Source of the DNA: Rubrivirga marina
Lineage (GTDB): Bacteria > Bacteroidota > Rhodothermia > Rhodothermales > Rubricoccaceae
DNA: 64,000 bases
Assembly (NCBI RefSeq): GCF_002283365.1
Contig: NZ_MQWD01000005.1
Span: 62,001-126,000 of the forward strand
Reading direction: 5' to 3'
Numbering within the stretch: position 1 is the first letter of the stretch; every line of letters starts with the position of its first letter. Both the position numbers and the translations under genes were made by a program. Below, piece after piece: positions 8,101 to 15,285 of the stretch. The notes under the pieces are model-generated. The model had not been told where the DNA came from. It made no database searches and saw only the letters and a list, made by a program, of their open reading frames with translations.

Positions 8101-9731
8101 TCACCACGGCCACGCTCGCAGGCGTCGGGTTCACGCCGATGCTCCTGGGCAGCGGCGCGGGCGCCGAGGTCCAGCGGCCCCTCGCGGCCGTCGTGATCGG
8201 CGGGCTGGTCACGAGCACGGTCCTCACGCTCTTCGTGCTCCCGACGGTCTACGCCTGGTTCGGCTCGGGGAACGCCCCCGACAAGCTCCCTGGCGCAGAC
8301 GACGTCCAGGCCGACCTCGACCGCTCGATCGACGCCGAGATCGGTTCGGACTGGGCGCCCAACGCGCCCGCCGTCCGCGAGGCCGACGCGGAGGCGCACG
8401 GCCACGACGGGCACGCAGGCGACGGCCACGACGCGCCGGAGCCGTCCGAAACCCGGCGCCGACCGGGGGCCGGACCGGCGCTCGGGCTGGTCCTCGCGCT
8501 CCTACTGGGGGCGGGGTCCGCGCGCGCCCAGGACGTGGGCGGCCCGGCCACGCCGCTCACGCTCGCCGGGGCTCTAGAGCAGGCCGAGGCCGTCGCGCCC
8601 GAGCTCTCGCTCGGGACGGCCGCCGTCGCCCGTGAGGCGGCCCGGCGCGAGAGCGCGGGCATCCTGCCCGCGACCGAGTTCTTCCTCGGCGTCGACCGCG
8701 TGCCCACCATCGACGGCGGGTTCGGCGGGACGGAGACGAGCCTGGGTGCGAGCCAGTCGTTCCGGCTGCCCCAGTACTACCGCGCCCAGCGCGGGGCGGC
8801 CGACGCGCTCCTGCGCCAGGCCGAGGTCGAGCAGGGCGCCCTCCGGCGCGGCGTCCGTTTGAGGGCCGCGCTCGCCTACGTCGAGGCCGTCGCCGCCGAC
8901 GCCCGGCTCGCGCTCGCCGACTCGTCGGTGGCCGTGGCCGAGAGCTTCGCGACCGCCTCGAACCGGCGGCAGGAGCTGGGCGCGACCGGCGCGCTCGAGC
9001 CCTTGCAGGCCGAGGTCGCGCTCGCCCAGGCCGTCCGGGTCCAGGCCGAGGCCGCCGGCGAGGCCCACCGCGCCCGCGCGGCGCTGGCGACCTACCTCGC
9101 CCGGACCGGCGAGATCGCGCTCGCCGACGCGCTCCCCGCGGTGACGGCGGCCGACCTCCCCGACCTCGACCGGCTCGCGGCGACGGGCGCGCTCGACTCC
9201 CTCCTCGCCCGGGCCAACCCCCGGGTCGCGGCGGCGGAGGCGGCCGTCCGCGTGGCCGAGGCCGAGGCCCGCGCCGTGCGCACCGAGCGGCTCCCGTCGT
9301 TCGGGGCCGAGGCCGCGCTCCAGACCGAGGGCGGCGCCGTCGGCTTCCTCGGGGGCCGCGTCGGCGTGGCCGTCCCGCTTGCCCGGCTCGCCAACGACGC
9401 GCCCGACCGGGCCGCCGCCGCGGCCGTCGAGGTCGCCCGGCGCGAGCGCGACCGGCTCGTCGTCGGGCTCGCGGCCGACCTCCGCCAGCGCGTGGCGTCG
9501 CTCCGGGCGGCCGTCGCCCAGGTCGCCCTCTACCGCGACCGGCTCGTGCCCCAGGCCGAGCGGGCCTACGCCATCGCCCTCCGGCTCCGCCGCGAGGGGG
9601 CCGCGAGCTACCTCGAGGTGCTCCAGGCCCAGACGGCGCTGATCGAGACGCGGGCCGCCGCGCTCGACGCCCGCGCGAACGCCGCCCGCCTCCGCACCGA
9701 GGCCGACGCCCTCCTCAACCCCGACTTCTAG
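5181..9731 (+). CDS. CzcA-type RND pump fused to a TolC-like outer-membrane domain
   Basis: I chose TTG at 5181 because it gives MFDRIVAFSLRQRVLVLF, the family amino terminus; the open frame extends upstream to a GTG at 5055 without homology. Residues 1 to about 1045 are an HME-RND pump. TM4 carries DFGLVVDGSLIIVEN with D397, D403 and E410, the D/D/E pattern of CzcA (Zn/Co/Cd). A His-rich linker (HGHDGHAGDGHD) follows, then a hydrophobic stretch ending ALLLGAGSARAQD near residue 1110 that looks like a signal peptide with an ARA cleavage site. The rest, with long alternating Ala/Glu helices, is a TolC-like efflux protein. Such fusions are known in Bacteroidota. Cleavage at the junction would release a separate channel protein. 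Confidence 0.85.
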   Translation: MFDRIVAFSLRQRVLVLFATAGLVAAGLYAATRLPVDAVPDVTNNQVQVLTQAPALSPLEVERFVTVPVELALKSLPDLVELRSLSRQGISVITVVFEEGVDTYFARQLILEQLRGIESELPPGTETPELGPVSTGLGEVFRYTLRDTTGTYSPMELRTIQDWIVRRQLLGVPGLAEVNSIGGTLKQYQVLVDPERLAGYGLTLREVFDATAEASGNAGAAYIETGPEQLSVRTDGLVQSLDDLRNTVVATRGGTPVTLGDVAEITLGPAIRFGAATQDGEGEVVTGFALQLKGANARVVVSAVKDRIDEIQRALPEGVTIEPYYDRTALVNRTIKTVGKHLAEGALLVIVVLLILLVNLRAGLVLASVIPLAMMFAFIGMWITGTSANLMSLGAIDFGLVVDGSLIIVENVLRRIGVMQKEGGGRLSKEAFRDLVYEGTLEVRKVAQFGEVIILVVYLPILFLRGIEGKLFTPMALTVSFALIGAVILSITYVPVMCSLVFDPEKPVKHSPIVDWLHKVYRPLLDRALAMRAVVVGGSAVLFAIAIASFGGLGAEFVPRLDEGDVAVQIIRLPSVSLTESVEIAGDVERRLMAFDEVETVVGNTGRAEISTDPMGVEITDAYVILKPKDEWPEVDGDQRTKPELVAAMQEAVEDIPAGVQFYQPIEMRTNELIAGARGDVVVKIFGESYDELTPLAEQVQAIVQETPGATSVSMDQTTGSPQLVVRPDRAALARYGLTVEALNRIVQTAVGGAVASEVYEGERRFDLVVRFAEGARSSPAAVEALPVVTPTGAQVPLGALAAVEVTSGPVSVSREEGSRFVSVQSNVTGRDLASFVEDVQERVAAEVALPPGYRVDYGGQFENLEAATARLSLVVPLALVLIFVLLFQTFGSMRLAAIIYLCVPLSVVGGVGMLYLLGLPFSISAGVGFIALFGIAVLNGLVMVGAIRKFEIHGLPRREAVLAGADERLRAVVTTATLAGVGFTPMLLGSGAGAEVQRPLAAVVIGGLVTSTVLTLFVLPTVYAWFGSGNAPDKLPGADDVQADLDRSIDAEIGSDWAPNAPAVREADAEAHGHDGHAGDGHDAPEPSETRRRPGAGPALGLVLALLLGAGSARAQDVGGPATPLTLAGALEQAEAVAPELSLGTAAVAREAARRESAGILPATEFFLGVDRVPTIDGGFGGTETSLGASQSFRLPQYYRAQRGAADALLRQAEVEQGALRRGVRLRAALAYVEAVAADARLALADSSVAVAESFATASNRRQELGATGALEPLQAEVALAQAVRVQAEAAGEAHRARAALATYLARTGEIALADALPAVTAADLPDLDRLAATGALDSLLARANPRVAAAEAAVRVAEAEARAVRTERLPSFGAEAALQTEGGAVGFLGGRVGVAVPLARLANDAPDRAAAAAVEVARRERDRLVVGLAADLRQRVASLRAAVAQVALYRDRLVPQAERAYAIALRLRREGAASYLEVLQAQTALIETRAAALDARANAARLRTEADALLNPDF

Positions 9732-9768
9732 ACCGACCGTCCCCCCTACGGTCCACCCCCCAACTCCG

Positions 9769-10998
9769 ATGAATCGACTCCCCATTTACTCCCTCCTCCT
9801 CTTGCTCCTCGCCGCCCCGCTGGCGGGCTGCGGTTCGGACTCCGAAGCGGCCGCTGGCGAGGACGACCACGCGGGCGAGGCCCCAGGCGCCCACGCCGAC
9901 GAGGGCGCTGGCGAAGGCGCCGAAGACGAGCACGGCGACGAACTCACGCTGACCGACGAGCAGGCCGCCGCGACCGAGATCACGACCGAGGTCGTCCGGT
10001 CTTCGGCGCTCGCGGCCGAGGTCCGCGTCCCCGCGCGCATCGTCCCGACCGAGACGGGCCAGGCCCAGGTTGGCGCGCTCGTGGACGGCCGGGTCGTCCG
10101 GCTCCTGGTCGCCGAAGGCCAGTCCGTGCGGCGCGGCGCGGCCGTTGCCGTCATCGAGAGCCCGGAGGTGGCCCGCCTCCAGGGCGAATACCTCCGGACG
10201 CAGGCCCGCGTGACGCAGGCCCGCCAGCAGCTCGACCGCTCGCGCCAGCTCGCCGCCGAGAACCTGATCTCGCAGACGCTCCTGGAGCAGGCCGTCGCCG
10301 ACGCCCGGGCGTCGGAGTCGGAGGCCGCCGCGATCGCGGGCGAGATCCGCGCCGAAGGGGGCGCCACCCCGTCGGGGCCGGGCGCCGTCACGGGCCGCGT
10401 GACCGTCACGTCACCCATCTCGGGCGTCGTCTCCGAGCGCCAGGCCGAGCTGGGCGCCTTCGTCCAGGCGAGCGCCCCGCTCTACGAGGTCGTCGCGCCG
10501 GGCCAGGTCTACGCCGACGCGAGCGTGGACCCCGACCTCGCCTCCTCGATCCGGTCCGGCGACGCCGCCGTCATCGAGGCGCCGGGCGGGCGCCGGTTCC
10601 GGGGCGTCGTCCAGTTCGTCGGGGCCGAGGTCGCGGGCGAGACGCGGACGGCGACGGTCCGGCTCCGCGTCACGAACGCGACGGGCGAGCTCCGGCCCGA
10701 GACGTTCGTGACGGTCGTGTTCGACGTCGAGGCCGGGGAGGGCACCGCCGAGGGCCGCACGGCCGTCACGGTCCCGACCGAGGCCGTCGACCGCGACGGC
10801 GGCGACGCCTACGTCTGGGTCCCGGTCGAGGGCGAGCCCCGGACGTACGCCCGCCGGGCCGTCCGGCTCGGGGAGGCGACCGGCGACCGCGTCGAGGTCC
10901 TCTCGGGGCTCGAGCCCGGCGAGACCGTCGTGACGGCGGGGGTCTTCGCGCTCAAGAGCTTCCAGAGCCGCGGCGAGCTCACAGAACACGACCACTAA
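9769..10998 (+). CDS. RND efflux adaptor lipoprotein (CusB/CzcB type)
   Basis: 409 residues. The signal peptide ends in a lipobox (APLAGC, Cys about residue 21), so it is probably a membrane-anchored periplasmic lipoprotein. A long acidic His stretch follows (EDDHAGEAPGAHADEG, EDEHGDE), then lipoyl/barrel-sandwich halves (VGALVDGRVVRLLVAEGQSV), the alpha-hairpin with RLQGEYLRTQARVTQARQQL, and a beta-barrel to the C-terminal FQSRGELTEHDH. It lies 37 bases after the fused pump gene and would complete a tripartite efflux system with it. The His/Asp region may present metal to the pump. Confidence 0.85.
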   Translation: MNRLPIYSLLLLLLAAPLAGCGSDSEAAAGEDDHAGEAPGAHADEGAGEGAEDEHGDELTLTDEQAAATEITTEVVRSSALAAEVRVPARIVPTETGQAQVGALVDGRVVRLLVAEGQSVRRGAAVAVIESPEVARLQGEYLRTQARVTQARQQLDRSRQLAAENLISQTLLEQAVADARASESEAAAIAGEIRAEGGATPSGPGAVTGRVTVTSPISGVVSERQAELGAFVQASAPLYEVVAPGQVYADASVDPDLASSIRSGDAAVIEAPGGRRFRGVVQFVGAEVAGETRTATVRLRVTNATGELRPETFVTVVFDVEAGEGTAEGRTAVTVPTEAVDRDGGDAYVWVPVEGEPRTYARRAVRLGEATGDRVEVLSGLEPGETVVTAGVFALKSFQSRGELTEHDH

Positions 10999-11002
10999 AC
11001 CG

Positions 11003-11776
11003 ATGAAGCGGACTACCACCCTCCTCCTGGCTGCCGCGGGCGGCGCGCTCCTCTGGCGCCGCGCCCGGCGCACGGCCGACGACCCCGACGGGGGCGTCCT
11101 CGACGCCGACGAGGCCCGCGCGCTCTACGACCGCCTCGCGCCCGTCTACGACGGCGTCGCGGGCGCCTACGCGCTCCTCGGCGCCCGGCGGCTCCACGAC
11201 CGCGCCGTCGGGGCGCTCCGCCTCCGGCCGGGCGACACCGCCGTCAGCCTGGGCTGCGGGACCGGCCCGAACCTCGGACCGCTCGCCCGCGCCGTCGGCC
11301 CGACCGGCCGCGTCGTCGGCGTGGACCTCTCGGCCGGAATGCTGGCCCAGGCCCGCGACCGCGTCCGCCGCCTCGGCCTCGACAACGTCGAGCTGGTCCG
11401 GGCCGACGTCCGCGAGTTCGCGTTCCCCGAAGGGCTCGACGGCGTCCTCGCCGTGTTCGCGCTCGAGATGGTCCCGGGCTACGACGCCGTCGTCGAGCGG
11501 GCCGTCGCCGCACTCCGGCCCGGCGGGCGGATCGCCGTCTCCGGGCTCCGCCGGCCCGACGGCTGGCCCGAGTGGGCCGTCCGGCTCGGCGAGCTCGTCA
11601 ACCGGCCGTTCGGGGTGAGCCGGGCCTACGAGTCGTTCCGGCCCTGGGAGGCCGTCCGCCGCCACGCCCGCGAGGTCGCGTACCGCGAGGCCGTGCTCGG
11701 CGCCGTCTACCTCTCCGTCGGCGAGGCGCCGTCCCCAGACAGGTCATCCCGTCAACGTCAAGAACCGTACGCATGA
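11003..11776 (+). CDS. Class I SAM-dependent methyltransferase
   Basis: 257 residues. An N-terminal hydrophobic/basic stretch (TTLLLAAAGGALLWRRARR) suggests membrane association. Motif I is VSLGCGTGPNLGPLA, followed by VVGVDLSAGMLAQARDRV and DGVLAVFALEMV. These resemble UbiE/Coq5-like and Methyltransf_11 enzymes. The substrate is unknown. It starts 4 bases after the adaptor stop and overlaps the exchanger by 4 bases, so it is inside the efflux operon. Lipid or quinone methylation as a metal adaptation is speculative. Confidence 0.7.
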   Translation: MKRTTTLLLAAAGGALLWRRARRTADDPDGGVLDADEARALYDRLAPVYDGVAGAYALLGARRLHDRAVGALRLRPGDTAVSLGCGTGPNLGPLARAVGPTGRVVGVDLSAGMLAQARDRVRRLGLDNVELVRADVREFAFPEGLDGVLAVFALEMVPGYDAVVERAVAALRPGGRIAVSGLRRPDGWPEWAVRLGELVNRPFGVSRAYESFRPWEAVRRHAREVAYREAVLGAVYLSVGEAPSPDRSSRQRQEPYA

Positions 11777-12933
11777 GCACCTGGGTCTGGGGAATCGTCT
11801 TGCTGGTGGCCGCGACGGTCTCTCACTGGGGGGCCGAGCGCCTCGCCAAGCCGCTGCACAAGCTGACCCGCCAGTGGGGGCTCACCGCGGCGGCGGGCGG
11901 CGCGCTCGTCGCCCTCGTCACGGCCGGCTCCGAGATCGGGATCAACACCACGAGCGCGCTCCGCGACGTGACCGACATCGGGCTCGGGATGTCGCTCGGG
12001 TCCAACGTGCTCGCCATCCCGCTCACCGTGACGGTGGTCTACCTGGCGACGCGCAAGCGGCGGCTCGGAGAGGAAGAGGGCTCCGACGACTCGGGCTCCG
12101 ACGACTCGGGCTCCGACGACTCGGGCTCCGACGACTCGGGCTCCGACGACTCGGGCTCCGACGACTCGGGCTCCGACGACTCGGGCTCCGACGACTCGGG
12201 CTCCGACGACTCGGGCTCGGGCAGCGAGGCGGGGGAAAGCGCCGACGAGCACCGCCGCCACGTCGAGGACCACTTCCTCCCCGTCGCGAAGGAGACCGTC
12301 ACCGTGCTCACGCTGCCGTACTTCGGGCTGCTCGCGCTCGTGGCCGTGCTCACGCTGCCGGCGCCCTGGCGCGGGCTCCAACCCATCGACGCCGTGTTCC
12401 TCCTCGCCGGGTACGCCCTCTACCTCGCGCAGGCGCTCAAACGCGGGAAGGAGGAGGGCGAGAAGGGCTCGTGGTCGCGCAAGGAGGTCGCGCTGGCGGT
12501 GGCCGGCGTGGCCGCGATGGGCGTGGGGGCCTACTTCGTCGTCCGCGCCAGCGAGAACATCGCCTCGGGCCTCGGGCTCTCCGAGATCGTCACGGGCCTG
12601 TTCATCACGGCCCTCGCCACGGCGCTCCCGGAGCTGTTCGGGGCGTGGAGCATCGCCCGGAGCGGGCAGGTCACGGCGGCCACGTCGAGCGTGATCGGCG
12701 ACCACGCCGTCACGATGACCGTCGCCCTCGTCCCGCTCGCCCTGGTCACGCTCCCGATCGAGGACCTCCGGCTCTTCTCGGTGAACCTCGCCTTCGTCGC
12801 CCTCCTCCCGGCGGTCTACGCCGCGCTCATCCACTGGGGCAGCGACGAGCACGGGTTCACGAGGGGTCAGGTCGTCGCCCTCGACGCGACGTACCTCGTC
12901 TACCTCGCCGTCATGTTCCTGTGGGTCCTCTAG
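11773..12933 (+). CDS. Calcium/cation:proton (sodium) antiporter, CaCA superfamily
   Basis: 386 residues, start overlapping the methyltransferase stop (ATGA). There are two alpha repeats: GSEIGINTTSALRDVTDIGL with SLGSNVLAIP in the N-terminal half, and ITALATALPELFGAWSIARS in the C-terminal half. These carry the Glu and polar residues of Na/Ca exchangers. The halves are joined by an acidic cytoplasmic loop containing nine GSDDS repeats (about residues 103-147) followed by a Glu/His stretch. It exchanges Ca2+ or a similar cation across the inner membrane. The acidic loop could act as a cation-sensing element, as regulatory loops do in other CaCA proteins; that is an inference. Confidence 0.8.
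   Translation: MSTWVWGIVLLVAATVSHWGAERLAKPLHKLTRQWGLTAAAGGALVALVTAGSEIGINTTSALRDVTDIGLGMSLGSNVLAIPLTVTVVYLATRKRRLGEEEGSDDSGSDDSGSDDSGSDDSGSDDSGSDDSGSDDSGSDDSGSDDSGSGSEAGESADEHRRHVEDHFLPVAKETVTVLTLPYFGLLALVAVLTLPAPWRGLQPIDAVFLLAGYALYLAQALKRGKEEGEKGSWSRKEVALAVAGVAAMGVGAYFVVRASENIASGLGLSEIVTGLFITALATALPELFGAWSIARSGQVTAATSSVIGDHAVTMTVALVPLALVTLPIEDLRLFSVNLAFVALLPAVYAALIHWGSDEHGFTRGQVVALDATYLVYLAVMFLWVL
12079..12213 (+). repeat. Nine perfect tandem copies of a 15-bp unit encoding GSDDS
   Basis: The unit GGCTCCGACGACTCG repeats from 12079 every 15 bases with no mismatch through 12213, then decays into GGCTCGGGCAGC. It is in frame in the cytoplasmic loop of the CaCA exchanger, so copy-number change would alter loop length and charge without a frameshift. 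Perfect identity suggests recent expansion. Confidence 0.95.
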
Positions 12934-13021
12934 CCCCCACCGAGCCCATGAGCCCACAGACGAGAAGTTGGAGCCGTCGCCCCATCCACTGCGGAGGCGG
13001 CGGGCTCACGCCGGAGACGCC

Positions 13022-13135
13022 ATGAGCCACGACCACGCCCCAAGCGCCAGCGTAGACGGAAGCACGGGCCGACGGCTCCTCATCGCCTTCGTCCTCAACG
13101 CCGGGATCACCGCCGCCGAGCTCGGCGGCGGCCTC
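13022..13135 (+). pseudogene. Truncated cation diffusion facilitator (CzcD-like) gene fragment
   Basis: About 38 codons read as the start of a CDF transporter: MSHDHAPSASVDG, then RRLLIAFVLNAGITAAELGGG, the beginning of TM1. Homology then stops abruptly; the frame continues as Arg-rich nonsense and the five further TM segments are missing. The break coincides with the left arm of an inverted repeat at 13131. The remainder up to 13312 holds no recognisable gene. I read this as a gene broken by deletion or insertion. Confidence 0.65.
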
Positions 13136-13193
13136 AGACCGCGCTCCGCCGCCCGCGCGCTCCGCCGCTGTCGTCCTCCAAGGGGTCTGAGGC
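13131..13193. repeat. 10-bp inverted repeat with internal direct repeats at the CDF breakpoint
   Basis: GCCTCAGACC (13131-13140) pairs exactly with GGTCTGAGGC (13184-13193) across 43 bases. Inside are two copies of GCGCTCCGCCGC (13141-13152 and 13157-13168). The left arm starts where CDF homology ends. It could be a small insertion's ends or a bidirectional transcript-end structure before the convergent FTR1 gene. Confidence 0.55.
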
Positions 13194-13312
13194 GCCGTGG
13201 GGGGGTGGAGAAGACGGCGTCGCCCAAGAGGCAGGTGAACGGGGCGGGACACGAAGAGGGGGCGACCCCGGTGGCCGGGGGCGCGAGCCTCCAAGCCGGT
13301 CAGGGTCCCGTC

Positions 13313-14320
13313 TCATACGACCGGCTCCGGTCGGGAGGAGACGGCGAGGGACGGCGGCGGCACCGACGGCCGGACGGCGGGCCGCTGGCCCCTCCGCTGG
13401 GGCCGCCACACCTTGAGGTACCGCGAGACGACGTACGACCCGCCGACCAAGAGGGCGGCCACCGCCTGGGCGCCGAGCGACTCGGCCGTGGGGAAGACGG
13501 CGAACCACATCCCCATCCACGCCGGGATCGCGAGGGGCACGGGCGTGACGCCGACCCACGCGGCCTGCTGCATTTCCTGCACGCTCTCGCCCACCATCAC
13601 CACGAGGACGCCCGCCAGCATGACGCCGGTGAACACGAGCATCTTCTTGTAGGGCAGCCGGTGGTGGGCCACGAACGTGAGCACCCCGACGACGGCCGTG
13701 AACGCGAGCCCGATGGCGACCCCCTGCGACACGACGCCGGAGCCCGCCTGGAGCCGCATGTTCTGGAGGAACAGGACGACCTCGAACCCCTCGCGGTAGA
13801 CGACCGAGAACCCGAGGAGCGCGAACCCCCACGCCGTCCGCGAGCCCTCGCGCCCGGCCTCGGCGAGGAGCCGCTGGCGGCGCTTGTTGTGCATCGATAT
13901 CCACCCGGTCCAGTAGACTTTGTGGAAGAACCAGTTCATGATCACCAGCAGCACGACGACGGCCAGCAGGCCCGTCGCCGCCTGGACGTCGAGGGCCGGC
14001 GCGTTCACGGCGTCGATGAGGGCGACGACGACGAACCACGTCGCCACGCTCGCCACGAACGCGCTGGCGGCCCCCCACGTGATCGGCCGGCGGTAGACCC
14101 GGTGCGCGCCCATCATGCTCGCCGTCACCGCCGCGAACACGAGGATGGCCTCCAGCCCCTCCCTGAAGACGATGAGCCCCGTGTTCATGACGACGGCCCC
14201 GGGGCTCAGGTCGGCCGCGAGCGGGTCGGGGTTGCCGGCCGAGGTGACCCCCTGCCACACCATCGCGCCGAGGACGCCGAGGGTCCCGAGCGCCAGCCCA
14301 GCCGTGATGATCCGTCTCAT
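13313..14320 (-). CDS. FTR1-family high-affinity iron permease
   Basis: 335 residues with about seven hydrophobic segments. The two signature motifs are present: FREGLEAILV near residue 51 and the variant YREGFEVVLF in the second half (REGFE for the usual REGLE). These acidic residues carry iron across the inner membrane in the FTR1/EfeU family. The C-terminal tail is basic and Pro-rich. It is the only minus-strand gene in the first 24 kb, so it is separately controlled, perhaps through the DtxR-like box at 14331. No EfeO/EfeB partner is visible. An alternative substrate (Pb, as in PbrT) is possible because PbrT belongs to this family and sits in metal-resistance clusters. Confidence 0.85.
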   Translation of the reverse strand: MRRIITAGLALGTLGVLGAMVWQGVTSAGNPDPLAADLSPGAVVMNTGLIVFREGLEAILVFAAVTASMMGAHRVYRRPITWGAASAFVASVATWFVVVALIDAVNAPALDVQAATGLLAVVVLLVIMNWFFHKVYWTGWISMHNKRRQRLLAEAGREGSRTAWGFALLGFSVVYREGFEVVLFLQNMRLQAGSGVVSQGVAIGLAFTAVVGVLTFVAHHRLPYKKMLVFTGVMLAGVLVVMVGESVQEMQQAAWVGVTPVPLAIPAWMGMWFAVFPTAESLGAQAVAALLVGGSYVVSRYLKVWRPQRRGQRPAVRPSVPPPSLAVSSRPEPVV

Positions 14321-14330
14321 GGTCAGTCAG

Positions 14331-14347
14331 TTTAGACTCGATCTAGA
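14331..14347 (-). promoter_or_regulatory. Candidate DtxR/MntR-type metal box upstream of the iron permease
   Basis: TTTAGACTCGATCTAGA forms arms TTTAGA / TCTAGA (one mismatch) around CTCGA, close to the TTTAG-N7-CTAAA pattern of DtxR-family sites. It starts 10 bases upstream of the permease start codon, a plausible repressor position. The assignment rests on pattern only. Confidence 0.4.
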
Positions 14348-14452
14348 TAAGCGCGAAGTCTGGCCTCATGGCCCTGATTCGTCCGCCTCCCTTCTATTTC
14401 ACACGCGGCCTGTCCTCCCTGTGGGCGCCGCTCGTCAGACCCACGCCCCTCA

Positions 14453-15265
14453 ATGAACCGCACCGCCTACCACGTCGAGAAGATGGACTGCGCCGCCGAG
14501 GAGCGGCTCGTCCGCATGGCGCTGGCCGACGTCGAGGGCGTCGGCCCGCTCCGGTTCGACCTCACGGCCCGCCGCGTGGTCGTGGTCCACGAGGGCGACG
14601 CCGCGCCGGTCACGGACGCGCTCACAGGCCTCGGACTCGGCGCCCGCCCGTCGGGCGAGACGGAGTCCGCTACCGAAGCGGACCTCGTCCCCGAGACGAC
14701 CGGGACCGAGGAGCGCGGCCCGCTCCGCATCGCGCTCGGCATCAACGCCACGTTCTTCGTGGTCGAGTTCACGGCCGGGCTCGTCTCGGGCTCGATGGGG
14801 CTCGTCGCCGACTCGCTGGACAACCTCGCCGACGCCCTCGTCTACGCGCTCAGCCTCGCGGCCGTCGGCGGCGCCGTGGCCCGGAAGAAGGAGCTCGCGC
14901 GGTACAGCGCCTACCTCCAGGGCGGGCTCGCCGTGTTCGGGCTCGCCGAGGTGGTCCGCCGGTTCGCGGTCGGCGGCGAGGCGCCCGACGTGGCGACGAT
15001 GATCGTCGTGGCGAGCCTCACCCTCTTGGGCAACGTCGCGACGCTCCTGGTGCTCCGCCGGGCGCGGGGAGGCAGCCCGGGCGAGGCCCACGTCGAGGCA
15101 AGCTGGATCTTTACCTCGAACGACATCAAGGTCAACGGCCTGGTCATCCTCTCGGCCCTGGTCGTCTGGGCGACGGGCTCGGCCGCGCCGGACCTGATCG
15201 CGGGCGCGTTGGTCTTCGTCATCGTCGCCAACGGCGCCCGGCGCATCCTCGCGCTCTCGAAGTAG
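14453..15265 (+). CDS. CDF-like cation transporter with degenerate N-terminal HMA domain
   Basis: 270 residues. Residues 1-65 look like a heavy-metal-associated fold (YHVEKMDCAAEERLVRMAL) but with MDC-AAEE in place of the CxxC metal pair. Residues from about 90 on are a CDF membrane core: INATFFVVEFTAGLVSGSMG, then LVADSLDNLADALVYALSL with the DxxxD site of TM2, and SNDIKVNGLVILSALVVW for TM5. The usual cytoplasmic C-terminal dimerisation domain is missing. It probably exports a divalent metal. It heads the plus-strand run to 19958. Confidence 0.7.
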   Translation: MNRTAYHVEKMDCAAEERLVRMALADVEGVGPLRFDLTARRVVVVHEGDAAPVTDALTGLGLGARPSGETESATEADLVPETTGTEERGPLRIALGINATFFVVEFTAGLVSGSMGLVADSLDNLADALVYALSLAAVGGAVARKKELARYSAYLQGGLAVFGLAEVVRRFAVGGEAPDVATMIVVASLTLLGNVATLLVLRRARGGSPGEAHVEASWIFTSNDIKVNGLVILSALVVWATGSAAPDLIAGALVFVIVANGARRILALSK

Positions 15266-15285
15266 GCCCCGTTCCCCGCCACCCC

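Noticed and set aside
4935-8429. 1164-codon minus-strand open frame opposite the fused pump
   Set aside because: Composition is the mirror of the RND gene, no domain is recognisable, and the plus-strand frame has full family motifs.
13134-14258. 374-codon minus-strand frame overlapping FTR1
   Set aside because: Different frame from the FTR1 gene, Arg/Gly-rich, no motif; the FTR1 frame carries both signature motifs.
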